In this document: one piece after another, positions 1 to 5,849 of the stretch
Layout of the letters: every line of letters starts with the position of its first letter
Numbering within the stretch: position 1 is the first letter of the stretch
Origin: Armatimonadota bacterium
GTDB taxonomy: Bacteria > Armatimonadota > JAAZEB01
Direction of reading: 5' to 3'
Assembly: GCA_012841485.1 (NCBI GenBank)
Contig: DUUU01000263.1
Coordinates: 1-6,814, forward strand
Length of the DNA: 6,814 nucleotides
Position numbers and translations under genes: made by a program
The notes under the pieces: model-generated
Seen by the model: the letters and a program-made list of their open reading frames with translations, nothing else
What the model was told of the DNA's origin: nothing
The model's database searches: none

Positions 1-1
1 G

Positions 2-754
2 GCCTTGCCCCTTCCACCGCCCGAGGCCCCCCCAAGCCTGGAGCATCTCGTGCCAGGTGCCGTCGTGGAGACCGCATCCGGCGGCTACTACCTCCACGAG
101 CGGGGGGTGGACCTTCCTTTTGATGAGGATCGCGCGCTCTCGCGGGTGCTCTCACAGGTACTCGCCCCGGAAGCGCCGGGCGACGCGGGCGCGCTTTTCC
201 TGGATATCGAGACGGTGGGCCTCTCGAACAGGCCACTCTTTCTCGTGGGCGTTCTCACTCTCCAGTCAGATGGGCTATGGCTGCGCCAACTCCTGGCGCG
301 TGATTACTCCGAGGAACGCGCCGTCCTTGAGGCCACCCAGGACCTGCTGCGCCATCATCCACACCTGGTCACCTTCAACGGAAAGACGTTCGATGTCCCC
401 TACATCGCGAATCGTTGTCTCCATCACCAGCTGCCCCCGCCAGAACCGCGATCACACCTCGATCTGCTCTTCGCCGCGCGCCGTTTCTGGCGTCGATTCA
501 TCCCCAACTGCCGGCTCCAAACGATCGAGCGGCACCTCTGTTGCCGGGAACGGGTGGATGATATTCCGGGCGCGCAGATGGGCCAAGTCTACCGCGACTT
601 CATCCGCACCGGCGATGCCACGCGGATTCGCGGCGCCCTGCATCACAACCTGCTGGACCTGATCGCCATGGCGGAGATGGTGTGCCTCCTTGGCGAAGCG
701 GGCACGCTGCCCGCCCGTTCGCGGCAGGAGATCCTGCCCTATCGCGGAACCTGA
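2..754 (+). CDS. YprB-like RNase H-fold (DEDD) exonuclease domain protein, 5' end open
   Basis: Predicted metal-dependent 3'-5' exonuclease of the RNase H-fold group typified by Bacillus YprB (RNase_H_2 type). Numbering from a TTG at 5, the N-terminal stretch (about 11-35, with LVPG and ETASGGYYLHE) matches the usual lead-in of this family. Acidic motifs follow in DEDD order: DIET with D67 and E69, NGKTFD with N125 and D130, HLDLL with D153, and HHNLLD with D218. About 250 residues cover the catalytic domain alone; Bacillus YprB is longer at its C-terminus. The frame is open to the left edge with no stop, so TTG at 5 may be internal and the true start may lie outside. It ends in TGA, 69 nt before the next start on the same strand. 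The substrate is unknown. The family call is fairly sure; a role in DNA repair or RNA decay would be inference. Confidence 0.85.
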   Translation, partial: ALPLPPPEAPPSLEHLVPGAVVETASGGYYLHERGVDLPFDEDRALSRVLSQVLAPEAPGDAGALFLDIETVGLSNRPLFLVGVLTLQSDGLWLRQLLARDYSEERAVLEATQDLLRHHPHLVTFNGKTFDVPYIANRCLHHQLPPPEPRSHLDLLFAARRFWRRFIPNCRLQTIERHLCCRERVDDIPGAQMGQVYRDFIRTGDATRIRGALHHNLLDLIAMAEMVCLLGEAGTLPARSRQEILPYRGT

Positions 755-811
755 TGGTGTTGGACGGTTCCCTTTGTTTGTGCCATGCACCTTGAGACGC
801 AGGCGCCCTGT

Positions 812-817
812 AGAGGA
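812..817 (+). promoter_or_regulatory. Ribosome binding site that sets the start of the secreted LolA/SecD-like gene
   Basis: AGAGGA lies 6 nt before the ATG at 824. The alternative in-frame ATG at 785 has no such purine-rich site, and starting there would place 13 polar residues in front of a standard signal peptide. The start at 824 is therefore preferred. Confidence 0.7.
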
Positions 818-823
818 TACTTC

Positions 824-1912
824 ATGCGATTGTTCAAAGCCATTCTGTTCTGCCTCTTGATCCCGGTACTCGCGCCAGCCGATGGCGCCCCGTCCTCGTC
901 GGTCGCCGCGCGCTCGGGACATGTCGTCGCTTCAACGCAGCAGACGGTGGGTGGCAAGACGGTAACCACCGTTTCGGAGCTGTGGTTCACCACCAACCGC
1001 TGTCGCGTGGTCACGCGCCAGAGCAATGCCCCCGTCGAGACGCAGCTCTTTGATGGGAAGGCGATGTACCGTTGGACTCACGGCAGCAAGTCGGGACACA
1101 CCTGGCATCCGGCGGGGCTCCGCGTGGTGCCGGATATTGTTCGGCCGCTACTTGGAGGCACCGCGCTTCCGGGGCGGAAGCGCGCGGGCACCGGCACCGT
1201 GGCAGGCATCCGCTGCGCGGTGTATGACGGCACGCGGAAAGCACGCAACGGCCAGGACTGGTGGAAGGGAACGCTGCAGCTTCGCATCTGGGAAAGCCTG
1301 GATCGCCGATTCCCCTGCGTGATCCGTGCCGAGGGGAAGGACTCGGAGGGAAATCGCGTTGTCAGCGAAGTCACCAAGCTGAGTCTCGACACACCAGTTC
1401 CGGCACATCTCTTCCGGCCTCCGGGCAATGTGGCGTTCTATCCCCCGGCGCGCGTGCGCAGTGGGTGGCGCGTGGCCGGCGGCCCCATCCCAATGTCCGG
1501 CACCGTGGCGGTGCATCTGGCCGATAGCGTCTCGAGCGCCAAGGCGGCGAACGGACGGAAGAGCGTAGTTTTTGAGAAACGGCGCTATGCGCTCGACTCT
1601 CAGGCTCTGGCCACACGCGCCGACCTGGAAGAGGTCCGCATGGAGACGCACTATGAGGACGGAGTGCCGAAGGGCCCGGCGTTGGCGCTCTACTTTCGGC
1701 CTGAGACCTGTAAGCGGGTGGCACGCGCCGCCGGGAAGGCGCGCGGGCGCTACCTCGTGATCCTGCTCGGGGGGAAGCCGGTCTCGGTGACGCGCATCAC
1801 CGCTCCCTGGATCGAGGAGACGCGGCGCTTCGCCATTACCGCGCGCTCTGGCGATGAGGTAGCCCATATGGCCAACTACCTGGTGAAGGTGCCGACGCCG
1901 CCCAAGCAGTGA
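824..1912 (+). CDS. Secreted two-domain protein: LolA/LppX-like domain plus SecD P1 head-like domain
   Basis: A 362-residue exported protein. It begins with a typical signal peptide (MRLFKAILFCLLIPVLAPADGA, cut near residue 19-22). The Cys in that stretch is not in a lipobox, so it is probably a soluble periplasmic or cell-surface protein. Residues about 25-205 look like the outer-membrane lipoprotein-sorting (LolA/LppX) fold: repeated short beta segments, LFDGKAMYRW, TVAGIRCAVYDGT, and a closing PVPAHLFRPP. Residues about 225-357 resemble the periplasmic P1 head of SecD. They share its order of elements: VVFEKRRYALDSQAL, then ALYFRPETCKRVAR, GRYLVILLGGKPVS, a TAPWIEETRRFAI strand, and a closing helix DEVAHMANYL. 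SecD's usual LDGK reads LGGK here. No transmembrane channel segment follows, so it is not a translocase. Function is unknown; binding of lipid, lipoprotein or exported polypeptide is inference. The domain calls come from pattern recognition only. Confidence 0.75.
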   Translation: MRLFKAILFCLLIPVLAPADGAPSSSVAARSGHVVASTQQTVGGKTVTTVSELWFTTNRCRVVTRQSNAPVETQLFDGKAMYRWTHGSKSGHTWHPAGLRVVPDIVRPLLGGTALPGRKRAGTGTVAGIRCAVYDGTRKARNGQDWWKGTLQLRIWESLDRRFPCVIRAEGKDSEGNRVVSEVTKLSLDTPVPAHLFRPPGNVAFYPPARVRSGWRVAGGPIPMSGTVAVHLADSVSSAKAANGRKSVVFEKRRYALDSQALATRADLEEVRMETHYEDGVPKGPALALYFRPETCKRVARAAGKARGRYLVILLGGKPVSVTRITAPWIEETRRFAITARSGDEVAHMANYLVKVPTPPKQ

Positions 1913-1933
1913 TACTCGCGGCAGGCCCCAGCG

Positions 1934-1941
1934 AAGGAGGA
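1934..1941 (+). promoter_or_regulatory. Strong Shine-Dalgarno site of the nitroreductase gene
   Basis: AAGGAGGA is almost a perfect complement of the 16S rRNA 3' end. Its GGAGG core ends 4 nt before the ATG at 1945. It lies inside the longer open frame beginning with GTG at 1909, which argues that translation starts at 1945 and not at 1909. A GTG at 1942, directly before the ATG, is also in frame but less likely. Confidence 0.75.
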
Positions 1942-1944
1942 GTG

Positions 1945-2436
1945 ATGGAGATCCGAGAAGCGCTCAGGACTCGGCGCAGCATCCGCGCCTACGAGGACCG
2001 CGCGGTGCCGCGCGGGGTAATTGAGGAGATCCTCGAATGCGCCCGCTGGAGCCCCTCGGGGCGCAACGTGCAGCCGTGGTCGTTTGTCGTCCTCACCGAC
2101 AAGGAGAAGCTCCGGCAAATCGCTGAGATCACCGACTATGGGAAGTTTCTCACGACCGCGCCAGCGTGCATCGCCGTGCTCTGCGAGGATACCCGCTACT
2201 ACGTGGAGGATGGCTCCATCGTGAGCTATGCGCTCCTGCTCGCGGCATGGGACTACGGCCTGGGCACCTGCTGGATAGCCGGTGACAAGAAGCCCTACGC
2301 ACCGAAGATCGCTGCCCTGCTCGGAGCGCCCGACACGATGCGCCTGGTCTCCCTCATCGCCCTGGGCTACCCCGCGCAGCAGCCGTCGGTCACGAAGAAG
2401 CCGCTCGATAGCCTGGTGCACTGGGAGAAGTGGTGA
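1945..2436 (+). CDS. Small FMN-dependent nitroreductase family protein
   Basis: A 163-residue flavoprotein of the nitroreductase family. These are usually homodimers that bind FMN at the dimer interface and reduce nitro, quinone or enone substrates with NAD(P)H. Seen in the sequence: the N-terminal TRRSIRAYEDRAVP motif, whose Arg residues (10, 11, 14) contact the FMN phosphate in relatives; SPSGRNVQPWSFVVL at 36-50; the helix SYALLLAAWDYGLGTCWI at 94-111; and the closing LIALGYP at 138-143 followed by KKPLDSLVHWEKW at the very C-terminus. The length is at the short end of the family, as in the compact group. The start is ATG 1945 because of the AAGGAGGA just upstream. It lies 32 nt after the secreted-protein gene and 45 nt before the next gene, so it is probably cotranscribed. 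The physiological substrate cannot be told from the sequence. Confidence 0.93.
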   Translation: MEIREALRTRRSIRAYEDRAVPRGVIEEILECARWSPSGRNVQPWSFVVLTDKEKLRQIAEITDYGKFLTTAPACIAVLCEDTRYYVEDGSIVSYALLLAAWDYGLGTCWIAGDKKPYAPKIAALLGAPDTMRLVSLIALGYPAQQPSVTKKPLDSLVHWEKW

Positions 2437-2481
2437 TACGGGCACAGAACTGGAGAGGCGCCGCCCGGGAAAAGAGCGCCA

Positions 2482-3060
2482 GTGAGCGATAGCTCGAAAC
2501 GCGCGGGCGCCTTAGAGGCGCTCGCGCGCCGCATCCAAAAGGGCGGGATCGACGCGGTGGTGATCGCTTCGGTGACCGGACGCACCGCCGTGACCGCCGC
2601 GCGCGCCCTGGAGGGGACCGGGTGCCGGTTGATCTGCGTGGCGGATACACCCGATTGGGAGGGGCGCCCCTACCCTACGCTCGAGCCTGGGCGCCATCAG
2701 GAGCTGCTGGATCGCGGGGTTCAGCTCTTGCGAGACTATCGGAGCAGCTCCGCGGGAATGCCCCGCTTCGATCCGGAGACGGGGGGGAGCCGGGCTTGCA
2801 CGCCCGCGGAAGCCGGGCTTTTCTGGGCCGGCGTCTCTGTCATCGGCGGCGAGGGGATGAAGGTCGCGGTGAAGTCGGTCGTCCTGGCAACGGACCACGC
2901 GCTACTGCAGCCGGGAGAGCGTGTGGCAGCGCTGGGCGGTGGCCCCGGGCGGGAGGTCGCCGTGGTGCTGGACGCGCTGGGCCACGCGCAGATCCTCGCC
3001 GGCGCGCCGGGGACGCGCCTCTGCGTGCGCGAGATCCTCTGGATCCCGGATCAGCACTGA
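2482..3060 (+). CDS. Stand-alone pyruvate kinase C-terminal-like alpha/beta domain protein
   Basis: A 192-residue protein resembling the C-terminal domain of pyruvate kinase without the catalytic barrel, as in the uncharacterised archaeal/bacterial group that includes Archaeoglobus AF0103. Seen: an N-terminal helix, then DAVVIASVTGRTAVTAARAL (24-43) as the first beta-alpha unit; the strand RLICVAD (49-55); a variable middle (about 56-115); and a conserved-looking end with GGEGMKVAVKSVVLATDHAL (122-141), GERVAALGGGPGREVAVVLDA (145-165) and VREILWIPD (182-190). Relatives bind a phosphate or nucleotide-like ligand at the pyruvate kinase allosteric site, but no reaction is established for the group. 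The start is GTG 2482: the 15 codons back to the nitroreductase stop contain no ATG, GTG or TTG. The ribosome site is weak (AAAGAG at 2471-2476). It sits inside a possible small hairpin, GGCGC 2457-2461 with GCGCC 2476-2480. Function unknown. Confidence 0.8.
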   Translation: MSDSSKRAGALEALARRIQKGGIDAVVIASVTGRTAVTAARALEGTGCRLICVADTPDWEGRPYPTLEPGRHQELLDRGVQLLRDYRSSSAGMPRFDPETGGSRACTPAEAGLFWAGVSVIGGEGMKVAVKSVVLATDHALLQPGERVAALGGGPGREVAVVLDALGHAQILAGAPGTRLCVREILWIPDQH

Positions 3061-3095
3061 CCCCAGCCGAGAAGGGAGCCCACGACAAGGCTCTG

Positions 3096-3138
3096 GCCGG
3101 CGAGGCCGGCGATGGATGAGGCCAGGCGCAACGCCTCA
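3096..3138. terminator. Candidate bidirectional terminator hairpins between converging genes
   Basis: The gap between the converging genes (3061-3164) holds GCCGGC-GAG-GCCGGC at 3096-3110, a 6-bp stem with a 3-nt loop. A second inverted repeat follows: TGAGGC 3117-3122 with GCCTCA 3133-3138, or alternatively AGGCG 3124-3128 with CGCCT 3132-3136. No T-run follows on either strand, so this is not a standard intrinsic terminator. The placement fits transcription ending from both sides, but GC-rich DNA makes such hairpins by chance. Confidence 0.3.
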
Positions 3139-3164
3139 CCCGCGCAGATCCGGCAGACCGCAGC

Positions 3165-5837
3165 TCATGCCGCGAGCTTCTCCATATCGGCCCAGTTGGG
3201 GCCGGCGCTGATGTCTACCTTCAGGCGAACCCGAAGCGGCAAGACGCCCTCCATGATCGCGCGGATCCGTGACACCAGGCGGTCTTTCTCCTCCTGTGGC
3301 GCCTCGAAGAGGAGCTCGTCATGCACCTGGAGGATCATTCGCGTCTGGAACTCCTCCTCGCGGAGCAACGCGTCGATCTGCACCATCGCCATCTTGATAA
3401 TATCGGCCGCGGTGCCCTGGATCGGCGTGTTCACTGCCGCGCGCTCGGCAAACTCACGGAAGTTGCGGTTCCGCGAGGTGATCTCCGGGAGGTAGCGTCG
3501 TCGCCCCATCAGCGTGGTGACAAAACCTTCGCGCTGTGCCTGCGCGATCATCCTCTCTTTGTATTCCAACACCCCCGGATACCGCCCGAAGTAGTTCGCG
3601 ATCCACTCGCGCGCCACCGGCGTGGAGACGCCCAGGTCGCGCGCAAGGCCAAACTCGCTCATGCCGTAGATCACCGCAAAGTTGACCGTCTTTGCCCGCC
3701 GGCGCATCTCCCCGGTCACCTCCGCTTCCGGCACGCCAAAGAGCGCGCTCGCCGTCGTGACGTGGATATCTTCGTCCGCGTTGAAGGCACGCACCATCTC
3801 TTTGTCGCCGGTCACGTGGGCCAGGAGGCGCAGCTCGATCTGCGAGTAGTCCGCCGATACCAGGAGCTTGTCCGGCGGCGCGACGAACGTCCGGCGAATC
3901 TCACGGCCGATCTCGGTGCGGACGGGAATGTTCTGCAGGTTTGGCTCGCTTGAAGAGAGCCTCCCCGTTGCTGCCACCGCCTGGTTGAGGGAGGTATGGA
4001 CCCGGCCGGTCGCAGGATCGGCCAGGCGCGGCAGCGCCTCGGCATAGGTCGAGCGCAGTTTCGTCAGCTCGCGATAGGCCAGGATCTTCCCGGCGATGGG
4101 ATGAAGGTGCGAGAGTTTCTCCAGTACCTCCACCCCGGTGGAGTAACCCGTCTTCGTCTTCTTCTCCGGAGGCAGTCCGAGCTTATCGAAGAGCACGAAC
4201 TGGAGTTGCTTCGTGGAGCCGATGTTGAACTCCATGCCGGCCAGCTCGTGGATCTCCTTCTCGAGCGCCTGCGCCTCCTGGTTCAGCCGGGCCGCCAGCG
4301 CGCGGAGCTGATCCACGGCGACCGCGATCCCCTCCCGTTCCATGCGTGCCAGCACCGAGATGAGGGGCACCTCCAGGTCGCGGTTGAGCCCGTCGAGGTC
4401 CTCCTCGCGCAGCCGCTCCTGCAAAATGCCCCACAGAGCATAGGTCGCCGCGGCGCGCGCCGCGAGCGCGCCCTCCGAATCCTCCGGAGGCAGCTCGTAG
4501 CCGAGATGGTCGAAGGTGACATCGTTCAGCGCGTGCGAGCTGCGCGCGGGGTTGAGGAGGTAATCGGCCACCATCGGGTCGAACTCCGCCCCCCCCAGGT
4601 TGAACCCAGCCCGCCAGCAGGCGAGGTGCAGCGCCTTCAGGTCGTGCGCGCACTTGGGCACGCGCGGATCCTCCAGGAGGGGGCGGAGCATCGCGAGCGT
4701 CACCGCGCTCTTCTCGGGATCCCACACGTAAACGCCATCATCCACCCCGAGCCCCAAGCCGGTCAACTCGGGGAGCTGGCGCGCATCCTGCCCCAGGTCC
4801 AGCTCTTGTTGCGCTTCCGCGGCGGCATGCGCGCCGCGATCAGCGACCGGCGCGAGCGCCAGCGCCACGCCCCGTCGGGCACACGCCCGCGTCACCAGCC
4901 GCTCCAGATCCGCGGCGGTCGCCAGCGGCTGCGCGCGGACAGGCGCGGCAGGGGCTTCCTCCTCCTCATCGAACCGACTGCGCAGGCTGCGGAACTCCAG
5001 CGCATCGAACAGTTCACGCGCCTTCGGGCGGTCCGGCTCCTGACAGCGCCACGCCTCGAGGCCGGCATCCAGCTCCACGTCGGTCACGATCGTCGCGAGG
5101 GCGCGCGACTCTCGGGGCTGCTCGCCAGCAGCCTGCAGAGCCTGGCGAATCCGCGGCTCGGGTACCTCGTCCCGAACTCGGAGGAGGTCCTCTACCGACC
5201 CATAGCGTTGCAGCAGCTTGACCGCGGTTTTCACCCCGACCCCGCGCACCCCGGGGATGTTATCGGAGGGATCGCCCATCAGCGCCTTCAGGTCGGGAAT
5301 CAACTCCGGACCGACGCCGTAGCGTTCCAGCACGGCTTCCGGATCGTAGCGCACCGTATCGGTGATTCCCCGGCGCGTGGCCAGAACGTGGACGCGCTCG
5401 GTCACGAGCTGAAGCGCGTCCATGTCGCCGGTGACGATGAGCACGTCGATATTCGCCCGCTCGGCGCAGCGCGCCACGGTGCCAACGACATCATCTGCCT
5501 CGACGCCAGGCACCTCCAAGATCGGGATGCGGAGTACCTGGCACACTTGGCGCGCCAGCGGGCCCTGAGGGCGAAGCTCGTCGGGCGTCTTCTGGCGCGT
5601 GGCCTTATACTCGGCATAGGCCTCGTGTCGGAAGGTGGGTCCGGGGGCGTCGAAGGCGACCACGCAGTAATCGGGCTTCTCCTCGTCCAGCAGGCGCAGG
5701 AGCATCATGCTGAACCCGTACACCGCGTTCGTGTGCCGCCCATCCGAAGTCGTCAGGTTCGGCAACGCGAAGAACGCCCGGTACAGCAGGCTGTTCCCAT
5801 CCACCACCATCAGCTTGTCACGCTTTGTCTCGCCCAT
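3165..5837 (-). CDS. polA: DNA polymerase I with inactive 3'-5' exonuclease domain
   Basis: An 890-residue DNA polymerase I, which fills gaps and removes RNA primers in replication and repair. Residues 1-290 are the 5' nuclease: D13, D63, EADD at 113-116, GDMD at 137-140, and GDPSDN at 188-193 followed by a helix-hairpin-helix (PGVRGVGVKTAVKLL). Residues about 300-480 have the fold of the proofreading domain but lack its acids: the first motif has no DxE (VALALAPVAD), the second reads HDLKAL with Leu where the Asp belongs, and the third has Thr in place of its Asp. Residues about 490-890 are the polymerase: TGRLSSSEPNLQNIP at 624-638, motif A SADYSQIELR (D663), motif B RRRAKTVNFAVIYG (R712, K716, F720, Y724), and motif C VHDELLFE (D840, E841). 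All polymerase acids are present. F720 predicts discrimination against dideoxynucleotides. The start ATG has AGAGGAA just upstream. It lies 12 nt after sppA and is probably cotranscribed with it. Confidence 0.98.
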   Translation of the reverse strand: MGETKRDKLMVVDGNSLLYRAFFALPNLTTSDGRHTNAVYGFSMMLLRLLDEEKPDYCVVAFDAPGPTFRHEAYAEYKATRQKTPDELRPQGPLARQVCQVLRIPILEVPGVEADDVVGTVARCAERANIDVLIVTGDMDALQLVTERVHVLATRRGITDTVRYDPEAVLERYGVGPELIPDLKALMGDPSDNIPGVRGVGVKTAVKLLQRYGSVEDLLRVRDEVPEPRIRQALQAAGEQPRESRALATIVTDVELDAGLEAWRCQEPDRPKARELFDALEFRSLRSRFDEEEEAPAAPVRAQPLATAADLERLVTRACARRGVALALAPVADRGAHAAAEAQQELDLGQDARQLPELTGLGLGVDDGVYVWDPEKSAVTLAMLRPLLEDPRVPKCAHDLKALHLACWRAGFNLGGAEFDPMVADYLLNPARSSHALNDVTFDHLGYELPPEDSEGALAARAAATYALWGILQERLREEDLDGLNRDLEVPLISVLARMEREGIAVAVDQLRALAARLNQEAQALEKEIHELAGMEFNIGSTKQLQFVLFDKLGLPPEKKTKTGYSTGVEVLEKLSHLHPIAGKILAYRELTKLRSTYAEALPRLADPATGRVHTSLNQAVAATGRLSSSEPNLQNIPVRTEIGREIRRTFVAPPDKLLVSADYSQIELRLLAHVTGDKEMVRAFNADEDIHVTTASALFGVPEAEVTGEMRRRAKTVNFAVIYGMSEFGLARDLGVSTPVAREWIANYFGRYPGVLEYKERMIAQAQREGFVTTLMGRRRYLPEITSRNRNFREFAERAAVNTPIQGTAADIIKMAMVQIDALLREEEFQTRMILQVHDELLFEAPQEEKDRLVSRIRAIMEGVLPLRVRLKVDISAGPNWADMEKLAA

Positions 5838-5839
5838 AG

Positions 5840-5846
5840 TTCCTCT
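5840..5846 (-). promoter_or_regulatory. Ribosome binding site of polA in the sppA-polA junction
   Basis: On the minus strand AGAGGAA lies 2 nt before the polA ATG (GGA core 3-4 nt from it) and starts 3 nt after the TAA stop of sppA. This is a tight spacing that would suit coupled translation of the two genes. It also supports the full-length start (MGETKRDKL) over the Met at residue 10. Confidence 0.55.
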
Positions 5847-5849
5847 TGC

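Noticed and set aside
792..821. Possible promoter TTGAGA (792-797), 18 nt, GATACT (816-821)
   Set aside because: Transcription would begin at about 828, after the preferred ATG at 824, and the -10 box would overlap the ribosome binding site.
785..823. Earlier ATG at 785 as the start of the secreted protein
   Set aside because: It would put 13 polar residues before the signal peptide and lacks a ribosome site; ATG 824 has AGAGGA at good spacing.
1148..1867. A 239-codon minus-strand open frame antisense to the secreted protein gene
   Set aside because: Arg/His/Pro/Ala-rich shadow with no motif. The plus-strand frame has a signal peptide, a ribosome site and domain-like patterns.
1876..2445. 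A 189-codon minus-strand open frame opposite the nitroreductase
   Set aside because: The plus-strand nitroreductase is unmistakable from its motifs; the opposite frame has none.
2788..2820. Direct repeat AGCCGGGCTT at 2788-2797 and 2811-2820
   Set aside because: Only 10 bp in very GC-rich coding DNA, and the two copies are read in different frames (S-R-A versus A-G-L), so a chance match is likely.
2622..3119. A 165-codon plus-strand frame overlapping the pyruvate-kinase-C-like gene
   Set aside because: Ala/Gly/Arg-dominated composition typical of a shifted frame in GC-rich DNA; the other frame carries the conserved blocks.
3321..3953. A 210-codon plus-strand open frame antisense to polA
   Set aside because: It lies opposite the conserved polymerase motifs of polA, has a His/Arg/Leu-rich composition with no recognisable domain, and is explained by GC-rich third-position bias.
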